A DNA stretch of 64,000 nucleotides from Parvibaculum sp040216885. GTDB lineage: Bacteria > Pseudomonadota > Alphaproteobacteria > Parvibaculales > Parvibaculaceae. Made by a program: the position numbers and the translations under genes. Each line of letters starts with the position of its first letter. Positions within the stretch are counted from its first letter, which is position 1. Location of the stretch: positions 7,335 through 71,334 of the forward strand of contig JAVJOG010000003.1 of NCBI GenBank assembly GCA_040216885.1, read 5' to 3'. This document shows, piece after piece, positions 37,277 to 45,228 of the stretch. The notes below the pieces were generated by a model, which saw nothing but the letters and a program-made list of their open reading frames with translations, was not told the origin of the DNA and searched no databases.

Positions 37277-37301
37277 CGCACTAGCCGAGGCTCACAAGAT
37301 T

Positions 37302-37332
37302 GCGCCGCCCCCGGATCATCCGGGGGCGGCGC
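37302..37332 (+). terminator. Intrinsic terminator after katG
   Basis: A perfect 15-bp GC-rich stem (37302-37316 with 37318-37332; the usable loop is the central GATCATC) is followed by TCTTGTCTT. Outer CAAGA/TCTTG bases extend it. It probably works in both directions and also limits transcription from the convergent permease operon. Confidence 0.8.
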
Positions 37333-37365
37333 TCTTGTCTTGAGATGCGCTTTCCGGGACGGCGC

Positions 37366-38487
37366 TTACGCCATTTTTGAGATGGTGGAGCGAAACCGCG
37401 CAAGCGCATAGGTGAAGAGCGCCGTCCCGATCAGCGTCAATGCCAGGAACTGCGGCCAGACGACGGAGAAACCCGCGCCGCGATAAAGAATGGCCTGTGC
37501 CATCATCACGAAATGCGTCGTCGGCGCTGCGAGCATGAGATAGCGCACGGCATCCGGCATGCTTTCGCGCGGCGTCATGCCGCCTGAAAGCATTTCGAGC
37601 GGCACCAGGACAAGGATGATGAGAAGCCCGAACTGAGGCATGGAGCGCGCGATGGTGCCGAAGAAAATACCCATCGACGTGGTAGCGAAGAGATGGAAAA
37701 GCGCGCCGACGAGAAAGAGCGCAATCGAACCCTCGATCGGCACGGAGAGAAGTCCTTCCACGACGACGACGAGCGAGAATGCGCAGGCGGTCAGAACGAC
37801 CAGCGCCATGGCCCAGAGTTTGGCCGTCATGATCTCGAACGGCGTAACCGGCATGACGAGAAGGTGCTCGATGGTGCCGTGCTCGCGCTCGCGGATGAGC
37901 GCGGCGCCGGTCAGCACGATGGAAAGCAGCGTCACGTTATTGATGACTTCCATGACGGAGCCGAACCAGGACTTGTTGAGCTCTGGATTGAAACGGGCGC
38001 GCAGTTCGAGTTCGACGGGAAGTTCCGTATCCTCCCGGTAGCGCCGGGCAAAGCTCGTAACCTCACCCGATATGATGGACTGGATATACCTGCTCCCCGT
38101 GAAAGCCTGCGTCATGCGCGTCGCATCGACATTGAGCTGGATGACGGGGCTGCGCCCCGCCAGCATGTCGCGTTGGAAATTGGGCGGAATGTCGAGCGCG
38201 AACGTGTCGAGCCCGGCATCCATGCGCGCGTCCATTTCGGTCTGATCGATCAGCGATGGGGCGATGAAATAGGGCGGATAGAAGGCGTCCGTGATACGGG
38301 CCGAGAGCGGAGAGCGGTCCTCGTCGACGATCGCGATCGCCGCTTTGTTGAGCGCTTCCGGCATAGCGGTCGTCACCACATAGATGGCGAGCGTGAAGGC
38401 ATAGACAATCAGCACGAGCAGGATCGGATCGCGGCCGAGGCTGTACAGCTCCTTGACGCCGAGATTGAAGACGTTGGCGACACGCAT
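37366..38487 (-). CDS. ABC-2 type transporter permease (YhhJ/YbhR-like)
   Basis: The 373-residue inner-membrane permease has one N-terminal helix (about residues 22-45), a large extracytoplasmic domain of about 120 residues, then five helices in the C-terminal half, including the ABC-2 motif LIREREHGTIEHLLVMPVTP. It is third in the operon HlyD - RbbA-type ATPase/permease - permease, which is the E. coli yhiI-rbbA-yhhJ order. Together they would form an exporter, with the HlyD protein bridging the periplasm. The start is 3 bp from the stop of the upstream gene. Confidence 0.9.
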   Translation of the reverse strand: MRVANVFNLGVKELYSLGRDPILLVLIVYAFTLAIYVVTTAMPEALNKAAIAIVDEDRSPLSARITDAFYPPYFIAPSLIDQTEMDARMDAGLDTFALDIPPNFQRDMLAGRSPVIQLNVDATRMTQAFTGSRYIQSIISGEVTSFARRYREDTELPVELELRARFNPELNKSWFGSVMEVINNVTLLSIVLTGAALIREREHGTIEHLLVMPVTPFEIMTAKLWAMALVVLTACAFSLVVVVEGLLSVPIEGSIALFLVGALFHLFATTSMGIFFGTIARSMPQFGLLIILVLVPLEMLSGGMTPRESMPDAVRYLMLAAPTTHFVMMAQAILYRGAGFSVVWPQFLALTLIGTALFTYALARFRSTISKMA

Positions 38488-38490
38488 GGC

Positions 38491-41265
38491 TCAGCGCTCC
38501 TGCTTCTTCAGGAAGAAGGCACTGAGAAAGATCAGCACCGGCACCGCACTCAGGAGCGGCACGAAACTGGCCTGCAGATCGCCGAATCCGAGCGCCTTGG
38601 AAAAGGTGCCGCGCGTGATCGTCAGATGATGTGTCGTCGGATAGACCTGCCCGATCAGCGCTCCGAGGCCATCGAGCGAGGAAACGGGATCCGTGAGGCC
38701 GGAGAATTGCGCTGCCGGCAGGATGGTGAGGATTGCCGTGCCGAAAATGGCGGCGATCTGGCTGCGCATCGCGGAAGAAATCAGAAGACCCATCGCGGTG
38801 GAGGAGAGAACGTAGAGAAAGGTCGCTGCCGTGAGTGTGAGGAAACTTCCCTTCAGCGGCACATCGAAGAACAGAACCGCGAAGAGAACCAGCAATACGA
38901 AATTCAGCATCGCAAGCACCACGTAGGGAATCTGTTTGCCAAGCAGGAATTCCAGCCGCGTGACCGGCGTCACATAGAGATTGACGATGGAGCCGAGTTC
39001 CTTTTCGCGCACGACACTGAGCGCGGCAAGCATGGCCGGGATCAGCATCAGTAGGAGCGGGATCACGGCGGGCACCATCGCGACGAGGCTCTTCACGTCG
39101 GGATTGTAGCGGAAGCGCGTTTCGATGGTGACGAGGCTTGGCACCGGAATGCCGGCTTCAGCAGCCTTTACCGTCAGCCAATGCGCGTGCATGCCCGCGA
39201 CATAGCCCTGCACCGTCTCGGCGCGGGTCGGCATGGCGCCATCGATCCAGGCGCCGATCTTGACCTCACGCCCGCGCGCGACGTCGCGCGCGAAGCCAGG
39301 CGGCATTTCGAGCGCGAGAGAAAGTTCGCCCGACCGCATACGCCTGTCGAGATCGGCGTAATCGGCAATCTCGGGCTTTTCCGTGAAGTAACGCGAGCCC
39401 GCGATGTTCAGCGTGTAGTCGCGGCTCGTCGCTGTACGGTCCCGGTCGAGCACGGCGAAACTCATATCCTCGACATCGAGATTGACGCCGTAACCGATCA
39501 CGAACATCAGCACCACACTACCGATAAGCGCAAGTGTGGCGCGGACCGGATCGCGCTGCAGTTCGAGCGATTCACGCCGTGTATAGCTCAACATGCGGCG
39601 CAGACTGAAATAGCGCCCCGGGACTTTTGGTTGCGGGGCTTTCAATTCCGGGGCATTCGCTTCCGGAGCGGGCGCCTCGTCCGGCGCCGGCATATCGCGA
39701 TGGCGCAACGCTTCGTCCATATCGCTGCCCGCACCCGCTTCCTTGAGGCAGGCGACAAAGGCGTCTTCCAGCGTCGCGACGCCATGGTTTTCGGCGATCT
39801 TCGCGGGCGTGTCGCTGACGAGCACCCGGCCCGCATGCATCAGCGAGATGCGGTCGCAGCGCTCCGCCTCGTTCATGAAATGGGTGGAGATGAAGATCGT
39901 GACCTTGTCGCGCCGCGCCAGCTCCACCAGTATGCGCCAGAAATTGTCGCGCGCCACCGGATCGACGCCCGAAGTGGGTTCGTCAAGGATCAGCATTTCC
40001 GGCCGGTGGATCATGGCGACCGCAAGCGAGAGACGCTGGCGCTGGCCGAGCGGCAGCTTGGTCGGCAGGAGATCGACGACATCGGCAAGACCGAAGCGCG
40101 AGGTCATTTCCTCGATGCGCGCCGGGATTTCACTCGCGGGCACGTCGAAGAGCCGCGCGTGAAGTGCCAGGTTCTGGCGGACGGTGAGTTCGGTATAGAG
40201 CGAGAAGCCCTGCGACATGTAGCCGACGCGGCGGCGGATACCGATGCCGTAGCTGTCGACCGGCTGGCCGAAGAGCCATGCCTGGCCCTCGCTCGCGGGC
40301 AGGAGGCCCGTCAGCATTTTCATCGTCGTCGTCTTGCCGCACCCGTTCGAGCCGAGAAAACCGAATATCTCGCCGCGCTCGATCCGGAAACTCACATTGT
40401 CGACGGCCGTGAAATCGCCGAAACGCATGGTAAGATCGCGCGCTTCGATGGCGATCTCGCCATCGGCCGCCTCATCGCGCGGCGGGATGTCGACGGGGCG
40501 ATGCTGGCGGCGCTTCTCTTCGGGCAGCAGGGAAATGAAGGCCGCTTCGAGCGAGGCGGCGTCGGTGCGCGCGCGCAGATCGGCGGGCGTGCCCGTTGCG
40601 AGCACCTGGCCCGCATCCATCGCCACCAGCCAGTCGAACCGGTCCGCCTCTTCCATATAGGCGGTCGCGACGACGACGCTCATATGAGGACGCTCGGCAC
40701 GGATGTGCTGGATCAGTTCCCAGAACTGGCGGCGCGACAGCGGATCGACACCCGTGGTGGGCTCGTCGAGCACGAGCAGATCGGGATCGTGGATCAGTGC
40801 GCAACAAAGGCCGAGCTTCTGCTTCATGCCGCCGGAAAGTTTCTGCGCCGGACGCTCGGCGAAGGGTGCAAGACCCGTGCTTTCGAGAAGCGCCGCGATA
40901 CGCCGTTCGCGCTGCTCGCGGCCGTGACCGAAAAGGCGGCCGAAGAAGTCGATATTCTCGAAGACGGAAAGCGTGGGATAGAGGTTCTTGCCGAGCCCCT
41001 GCGGCATATAGGCGATGCGCGGGCCGATGGCGCGACGATGACCGGACTTACGCATGTCGCCGCCGAAAACCTCGAGGCTTCCCTGCTGCAGCGCCCGAGC
41101 GCCGGCGACAAGCGAGAGAAGGCTCGATTTGCCGACGCCGTCGGGACCGATCAGACCGACCATCCCGCCTTCGGGAATATCGAGCGAGACGTTCCGCAGC
41201 GCATAGACCCGGCCATATTGCAGCGTAACATCGTGAAGTCGCGCCACGGCCGCAGGCGCCGTCAT
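38491..41265 (-). CDS. rbbA: RbbA-type double ABC ATPase fused to ABC-2 permease
   Basis: The 924-residue protein contains two ATP-binding domains and a membrane permease domain. The first ATPase has Walker A GPDGVGKSS and signature LSGGMKQKL (about residues 20-230). The second has Walker A GSNGCGKTT and a variant signature LPLGQRQRL (about 265-480). The C-terminal 370 residues are an ABC-2 permease with LSVVREKELGS. ATG at 41265 is preferred because it overlaps the HlyD stop as ATGA; an upstream start at 41298 is possible. RbbA was described as a ribosome-associated ATPase, but this gene context points to a drug or small-molecule exporter. Confidence 0.9.
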   Translation of the reverse strand: MTAPAAVARLHDVTLQYGRVYALRNVSLDIPEGGMVGLIGPDGVGKSSLLSLVAGARALQQGSLEVFGGDMRKSGHRRAIGPRIAYMPQGLGKNLYPTLSVFENIDFFGRLFGHGREQRERRIAALLESTGLAPFAERPAQKLSGGMKQKLGLCCALIHDPDLLVLDEPTTGVDPLSRRQFWELIQHIRAERPHMSVVVATAYMEEADRFDWLVAMDAGQVLATGTPADLRARTDAASLEAAFISLLPEEKRRQHRPVDIPPRDEAADGEIAIEARDLTMRFGDFTAVDNVSFRIERGEIFGFLGSNGCGKTTTMKMLTGLLPASEGQAWLFGQPVDSYGIGIRRRVGYMSQGFSLYTELTVRQNLALHARLFDVPASEIPARIEEMTSRFGLADVVDLLPTKLPLGQRQRLSLAVAMIHRPEMLILDEPTSGVDPVARDNFWRILVELARRDKVTIFISTHFMNEAERCDRISLMHAGRVLVSDTPAKIAENHGVATLEDAFVACLKEAGAGSDMDEALRHRDMPAPDEAPAPEANAPELKAPQPKVPGRYFSLRRMLSYTRRESLELQRDPVRATLALIGSVVLMFVIGYGVNLDVEDMSFAVLDRDRTATSRDYTLNIAGSRYFTEKPEIADYADLDRRMRSGELSLALEMPPGFARDVARGREVKIGAWIDGAMPTRAETVQGYVAGMHAHWLTVKAAEAGIPVPSLVTIETRFRYNPDVKSLVAMVPAVIPLLLMLIPAMLAALSVVREKELGSIVNLYVTPVTRLEFLLGKQIPYVVLAMLNFVLLVLFAVLFFDVPLKGSFLTLTAATFLYVLSSTAMGLLISSAMRSQIAAIFGTAILTILPAAQFSGLTDPVSSLDGLGALIGQVYPTTHHLTITRGTFSKALGFGDLQASFVPLLSAVPVLIFLSAFFLKKQER

Positions 41266-42335
41266 TGGGGCAGCTTGATCTGCAATTCGGACGGCCATTC
41301 GACGCGCGGATCGAGGCGCACATAGGCCATACCGGGCAGTCCGGTCTTCACGTTACGGATATGCTTGCGGAGAAGGTCCGGATCGATGGTAGCCTTGACG
41401 CGGAACATCAGCTTCTCGCGCTCCTCCATCGTCTCCACCGTCTTCGGCGTGAACTGCGCGACATCGGCAACGAAAGTGGCCCGCGCGAGAATGACGTATT
41501 GGGGCGCGGCATCGAGCACCAGATGAACTTCCGCGCCGAGCGCGACGCGGCCCGCCGCTTCAGTCGGCAGGAAGAACGTCATGTAGACATCGCTGACGTC
41601 GATCATGTTGAGCACCTTGCCGCCCGCCGCCACGATCTCCCCCGGCTGCGTCACCCGATACTGGATGCGTCCGTCGCGCGGCGCGCGCAGCGTGCCGTCT
41701 TCGATGTCGGCTTCAAGACGCTCGATCGTGGCGCGGCCGGCATCCACGGCCGCCTCGGCGCCGATGGCTTGAGACTTCGTCGTGGCGATGGCGGCATCCG
41801 ACGCGGCGAGCTGCGCCTCGGCGGCGCTGAGCGCCGCCCGCGCCGCCTGGAAACGGGCCCGGTCGTCGTCCAGCGACTGACGCGAGGCCGTCCCCTTGGC
41901 CGCGAGTTGTTCGGTGCGGGCAAGCCGGCTCTGCGCGGCGTCGAACTCGGCGCGACGCTGCGCAACGACCGCGACGGCCGCGGCCTTTTCCGCCTCGCGC
42001 TGCCTTATCTGGCTTTTCGCGCTCTCGACGCCGATCTCCGCCTGGCTGAGCTGCGCCTCGGCCTGGCGAAGCTGGGCTTCGAGCGAAGCGGTATCGAGCT
42101 TGACCAGGATCTGCCCGGCAGCGACGAAATCGCCCTCGTCCACGAACATTTCCTCAACCCGGCCGGCCGTCTTGGCGGCAATGTCGATTTCAACCGCCTC
42201 TATGCGGCCATTGCCGCTGGCAAAGCCTTCGGGGAGATCTTCACTGTTGAGAGATTGCCAGATGAAATAGGCGCCCACCGCGATCGCCAGCGCCGCCCCT
42301 GCCCTTAGCAATACGGTACGGTTCGGATATTGCAT
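41262..42335 (-). CDS. HlyD family periplasmic adaptor (YhiI-like)
   Basis: The 357-residue membrane-fusion protein has an N-terminal membrane anchor (about residues 8-26), a lipoyl/barrel-sandwich half (GRVEEMFVDEGDFVAAGQIL), a long Ala/Gln/Arg-rich alpha-hairpin (about 80-190), the second lipoyl half (TLRAPRDGRIQYR) and a beta-barrel domain. The frame extends upstream, but the ATG at 42335 gives a normal adaptor N-terminus (MQYPNR followed by the anchor). It is the first gene of the exporter operon with RbbA and the permease. No outer-membrane TolC gene is present in the window. Confidence 0.9.
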   Translation of the reverse strand: MQYPNRTVLLRAGAALAIAVGAYFIWQSLNSEDLPEGFASGNGRIEAVEIDIAAKTAGRVEEMFVDEGDFVAAGQILVKLDTASLEAQLRQAEAQLSQAEIGVESAKSQIRQREAEKAAAVAVVAQRRAEFDAAQSRLARTEQLAAKGTASRQSLDDDRARFQAARAALSAAEAQLAASDAAIATTKSQAIGAEAAVDAGRATIERLEADIEDGTLRAPRDGRIQYRVTQPGEIVAAGGKVLNMIDVSDVYMTFFLPTEAAGRVALGAEVHLVLDAAPQYVILARATFVADVAQFTPKTVETMEEREKLMFRVKATIDPDLLRKHIRNVKTGLPGMAYVRLDPRVEWPSELQIKLPQ

Positions 42336-42414
42336 CCGCGAAGAATAGCTCTTTTGCCGGGCAATGCCACTGCGACACGAAGGCCCAGAGCGCCGCGCCA
42401 TGACGCACGCCATC

Positions 42415-42437
42415 AAAAAAGCCCCCTGAAAGGGGGC
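42415..42437 (-). terminator. Intrinsic terminator downstream of GIY-YIG/tRNA-Ser
   Basis: On the minus strand a 7-bp GC stem (42421-42427 with 42431-42437) is followed directly by six T (42415-42420). It ends the transcript running from tRNA-Ser and the GIY-YIG gene before the HlyD operon. Confidence 0.8.
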
Positions 42438-42446
42438 CTTCATAAA

Positions 42447-42465
42447 TGGCGGAGAGGGTGGGATT
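42447..42465 (-). repeat. 19-bp duplicate of the tRNA-Ser 3' end (att-like)
   Basis: TGGCGGAGAGGGTGGGATT is identical to 42853-42871, the last 19 bases of tRNA-Ser including the encoded CCA. The two copies are in direct orientation, 406 bp apart, and enclose the GIY-YIG gene. A displaced 3' tRNA fragment at the far side of a gene is the footprint left by tRNA-targeted integration. Confidence 0.75.
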
Positions 42466-42489
42466 GGCGAAAACAGGCTTTGGCCTGTT

Positions 42490-42726
42490 TCAGAAAAACC
42501 GCTTCATCGCCACCGCCTTGCCGGAACCGGACTTGAAATAGCGTTCGAGTTCGCGCGCCCGGAGTGCCGTCTCGACGGCCACATAGGAGCGCAGCTTCAT
42601 CGGCGCATAGGCTTTCGTCGAAAGCACCTGCCCCTTCATGTGGGAGGCGAAGCGGTGCTTCAGATCGGGTGTCGACCCGACATAAATGTCGCCATTGCCG
42701 AGTTCGAGAAAGTAGACATACCACAT
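42490..42726 (-). CDS. GIY-YIG nuclease domain protein
   Basis: The 78-residue protein is a bare GIY-YIG domain of the UPF0213/YhbQ type. The two motif strands appear as WYVYFLEL and DIYVGSTPD, the catalytic Arg is in LKHRFASHM, and the catalytic Glu is in ARELERYFK. These small domains are predicted structure-specific or homing-type nucleases. The gene is downstream of tRNA-Ser on the same strand and lies between the tRNA 3' end and a 19-bp copy of it, so it may belong to a small mobile cassette. The ATG at 42726 gives the standard family start. Confidence 0.88.
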   Translation of the reverse strand: MWYVYFLELGNGDIYVGSTPDLKHRFASHMKGQVLSTKAYAPMKLRSYVAVETALRARELERYFKSGSGKAVAMKRFF

Positions 42727-42776
42727 GGGCGCCGGTCTCCCTTCGCTCCCGCTACGCGCGAGCTTCGGGAGACACT

Positions 42777-42851
42777 CCTACGCCTAAATCGCCTTCGCGC
42801 GCCAGACCACCCTGAACCGGGTGGCCTGCCACCCGAAGCCGAAGGCGTAGG
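42777..42851. repeat. Nested inverted repeats between GIY-YIG start and tRNA-Ser
   Basis: An outer 9-bp perfect inverted repeat, CCTACGCCT (42777-42785) and AGGCGTAGG (42843-42851), ends one base from the tRNA 3' end. Inside it, GGGTGGC (42819-42825) can pair either with the CCACCC to its left (42807-42812) or with the GCCACCC to its right (42828-42834). This could be processing or termination structure for the tRNA, or the end of a mobile cassette. Confidence 0.55.
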
Positions 42852-42852
42852 G

Positions 42853-42942
<90 letters not shown>

Positions 42943-43098
42943 GCAGAGGACGGGCGGGACCTTTGAAGCCGCCCGTGAGGTCGAAACGGCGCGGAATGTA
43001 AACGCCGCGCGGCGCCCGCACAAGACCGGATCGGGACGGAAAAACGGAAAGCCGGGCAAGGCTTAGGCAGGAATCGCGCGGCCTGCTAGACTGCGGCC

Positions 43099-43854
43099 AT
43101 GAGCGGCACCGACACCGGACACAACGAGACCCCGAAACCCAAGGCGCGCGTGGCCGCCGCCTGGGCGGTTCATGCCTTCACGGCGTCGGGCGTCGTGACC
43201 GGCCTCCTGGCGATCGCGGCGCTGATTGCGGGCGATCTGCGGCTGGCGCTGCTGTGGCTCGGGGCCGCCCTCATCATCGACGGTTTCGACGGGCCGATGG
43301 CCCGCAAGGTTCGTGTGACCGAATATGCGCCGCGCTTCGACGGGGCGGCGCTCGACCTGGTGATCGACTACCTGACCTATGCGGTGATCCCGGCGCTGCT
43401 GATCTACCGTTTCGGCATGGTGCCGCCCGGCTGGGAGATTCCCGCCGCCGCCTTCATCATGACGACCTCGCTCTATTGCTTCGGCAATCGCGAAATGAAG
43501 ACGAAAGACAATTATTTCTCGGGCTTTCCGGCCGTCTGGAACCTGGTGGTGCTTTATTTCTTCATTGCCGGCACCGGTCCCTGGACCAATCTGGCGGTGA
43601 TCGCCGGGCTCGGGGTGCTGACCTTCGTGCCGCTGAAATTCGTCCACCCGTTCCGGGTCGAGGCGCTGCGCCCGCTGACGCTGGCCATGACGGCGCTGTG
43701 GACCGGGCTGACGCTCTGGCTGGTGCTGGCCAGCACCCCGGCGCTGGCCCCCGCCGAGGCCGCGCCTGTGGCTTTCTGGGCCTTCTGGGCGGTCTCTCTC
43801 TATTTTCTGGGCCTCTGCGTCCAGCGCACCCTGCAAGATGCGAAAAGCGGCTGA
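43099..43854 (+). CDS. pcs: Phosphatidylcholine synthase
   Basis: The 251-residue inner-membrane CDP-alcohol phosphatidyltransferase makes phosphatidylcholine directly from CDP-diacylglycerol and choline. The catalytic signature DG-x2-AR-x8-G-x3-D-x3-D is visible (DGPMAR, then FDGAALDLVIDY). About seven to eight hydrophobic helices fill the rest. The segment CFGNREMKTKDNYFSGFPA is typical of Pcs and not of phosphatidylserine or phosphatidylglycerol synthases. Pcs is largely confined to bacteria with phosphatidylcholine membranes, mainly alphaproteobacteria and a few gamma groups. It is a single gene upstream of the rplU promoter. Confidence 0.92.
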   Translation: MSGTDTGHNETPKPKARVAAAWAVHAFTASGVVTGLLAIAALIAGDLRLALLWLGAALIIDGFDGPMARKVRVTEYAPRFDGAALDLVIDYLTYAVIPALLIYRFGMVPPGWEIPAAAFIMTTSLYCFGNREMKTKDNYFSGFPAVWNLVVLYFFIAGTGPWTNLAVIAGLGVLTFVPLKFVHPFRVEALRPLTLAMTALWTGLTLWLVLASTPALAPAEAAPVAFWAFWAVSLYFLGLCVQRTLQDAKSG

Positions 43855-43883
43855 AAAGCCCTGAAATCAAGCCCTTCCGCGGC

Positions 43884-43911
43884 TTGACACCCGGTCTTCC
43901 CCCTGTATATT
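43884..43911 (+). promoter_or_regulatory. Sigma-70-type promoter for rplU-rpmA
   Basis: TTGACA (43884-43889), a 16-bp spacer and TATATT (43906-43911) form a near-consensus promoter. The predicted transcription start is around 43918, just before the hairpin at 43925. Confidence 0.75.
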
Positions 43912-43924
43912 GCCCGCCAATTCG

Positions 43925-43964
43925 GCCCGTGCCGCTTTCAACAGGCGGCGCGTCGGGCTTTTTT
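43925..43964 (+). terminator. Attenuator-like hairpin in the rplU leader
   Basis: GCCCG-t-GCCGC (43925-43935) pairs with GCGGC-gcgt-CGGGC (43945-43958), followed by six T (43959-43964). It lies between the predicted rplU promoter and the rplU ATG (43986), so transcription must read through it. It could be an autoregulatory L21 leader attenuator, or it could partly serve as terminator for pcs. Confidence 0.65.
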
Positions 43965-43985
43965 CGTTACATGGTGGATTTAGCG

Positions 43986-44297
43986 ATGTTCGCAGTCATC
44001 CGGACCGGCGGCAAACAATACAAGGTCGCAAAAGACGATGTGCTCGAAATCGAGCGGATCGAAGCGAAGGCCGGCGACAAGATCGACCTCGGCGATGTGC
44101 TGATGGTCGGCGGCGAAGGCGCGCCGAAGGTCGGCAGCCCGCTCGTCGCGGGCGCCAAGGTGAAGGCCGAAGTGGTCGAACAGACCCGCGGGCCCAAGCT
44201 GACGATCTTCAAGAAGCGCCGCCGTCAGAATTATCGCCGCAAGAACGGCCATCGCCAGGATCTGACGCTGGTCAAGATCCTCGACATCGCCGGCTGA
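43986..44297 (+). CDS. rplU: 50S ribosomal protein L21
   Basis: The 103-residue protein starts MFAVIRTGGKQYKV, the L21 signature, and contains KKRRRQNYRRKNGHRQ, the conserved rRNA-binding region, near residue 75-90. L21 binds 23S rRNA and L20 in the large subunit. ATG at 43986 gives the standard length. It is followed 20 bp later by rpmA, the almost universal gene order, with obgE a short distance downstream. Confidence 0.98.
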   Translation: MFAVIRTGGKQYKVAKDDVLEIERIEAKAGDKIDLGDVLMVGGEGAPKVGSPLVAGAKVKAEVVEQTRGPKLTIFKKRRRQNYRRKNGHRQDLTLVKILDIAG

Positions 44298-44317
44298 GCG
44301 GCAGGGAGTAGAGACAC

Positions 44318-44596
44318 ATGGCTCATAAAAAGGCAGGCGGTTCCTCCCGCAACGGTCGCGACAGCGCCGGCCGCCGTCTCGGCGTCAAGAAGTTCGGCGG
44401 CGAGAACGTCATCGCCGGCAACATCATCGTGCGCCAGCGCGGCACCAAGGTGCATCCGGGCGACAATGTCGGCATCGGCAAGGATCACACGATCTTCGCG
44501 ACCCGCGAGGGCACCGTCGAATTCCGCAAGCGCCGCAACGGCCGCGCCTTCGTCTCGGTCGTCCCGGCGGCCATGCCGTCGAACGCGGCGGATTGA
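44318..44596 (+). CDS. rpmA: 50S ribosomal protein L27
   Basis: The 92-residue protein begins MAHKKAGGSSRNGRDSAGRR. The N-terminal tail, which reaches the peptidyl-transferase centre, is complete and lacks the cleaved extension found in Firmicutes. GTKVHPGDNVGIGKDHT is the conserved core. It is followed by a clear terminator at 44644-44674, so obgE and the genes after it are probably transcribed separately or by read-through. Confidence 0.98.
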   Translation: MAHKKAGGSSRNGRDSAGRRLGVKKFGGENVIAGNIIVRQRGTKVHPGDNVGIGKDHTIFATREGTVEFRKRRNGRAFVSVVPAAMPSNAAD

Positions 44597-44643
44597 TCGC
44601 GGGGTGAACGCCACCTCGCAAAGGTGGCGACCATCGAAATACG

Positions 44644-44674
44644 AAAGGGAGATGGACCGCCATCTCCCTTTTTT
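44644..44674 (+). terminator. Intrinsic terminator after rpmA
   Basis: A 12-bp perfect stem (44644-44655 with 44660-44671) with loop ACCG ends in six T (44669-44674). Confidence 0.88.
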
Positions 44675-44702
44675 CGTGCCCTTTCGGGGTTGGAGGATCC
44701 CG

Positions 44703-45227
44703 ATGCAGGAAGAGCTGAAAACGGAAAGGCTGTTGCTGCGGCCGCTGCGCGCCGCCGACGCCGAAAGGCTGGCCGCGCTCGCCGACAACTGGAACGTCGC
44801 CCGGATGCTGTCGCGCATGCCCTTTCCCTACACGCTCGACATGGCGCATGAATGGATCGGCAAGCAGTCCGCCTTGCGCGCCGGGGGCGAGGAACACGCC
44901 TATGCGCTCGATCTCGACGGCGACTTCATCGGCACTTGCGGCGTGCAGGCCCATGCCGACGGCACGCATGAAATCGGCTACTGGGTGGGCGAGCCCTACT
45001 GGAACAGGGGCTATGCCAGCGAAGCGGCCACGACCGTGCTCGCCGCCGCCGTCGAGCGCTTCGGCGCGGCAACGCTGATCTCGGGCCACTTCGCCGAGAA
45101 CCATGCCTCGGGCCGCGTGCTGACCAAACTCGGCTTCCGCTATACTGGCGAGGAGCAACGCTGGTGCCTGGCGCGGCAGGAGAAGGTGCATTGCCTGACC
45201 ATGCGGCTGGCACGGATGGACGTGTGA
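44703..45227 (+). CDS. GNAT family N-acetyltransferase (RimJ/RimL-like)
   Basis: The 174-residue protein has the RimJ/RimL acetyltransferase_3 pattern. It starts LKTERLLLRPLRAADAERL, has a GTCGVQ strand, then EIGYWVGEPYWNRGYASEA, where the WNRGYASEA turn contacts acetyl-CoA. ENHASGRVLTKLGF follows near the C-terminus. Substrates of such enzymes include ribosomal protein N-termini and small amines, and this one cannot be fixed by sequence. ATG at 44703 is the first start after the rpmA terminator. The gene sits between rpmA and obgE, 1 bp before obgE, a common alphaproteobacterial insertion point. Confidence 0.87.
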   Translation: MQEELKTERLLLRPLRAADAERLAALADNWNVARMLSRMPFPYTLDMAHEWIGKQSALRAGGEEHAYALDLDGDFIGTCGVQAHADGTHEIGYWVGEPYWNRGYASEAATTVLAAAVERFGAATLISGHFAENHASGRVLTKLGFRYTGEEQRWCLARQEKVHCLTMRLARMDV

Positions 45228-45228
45228 G

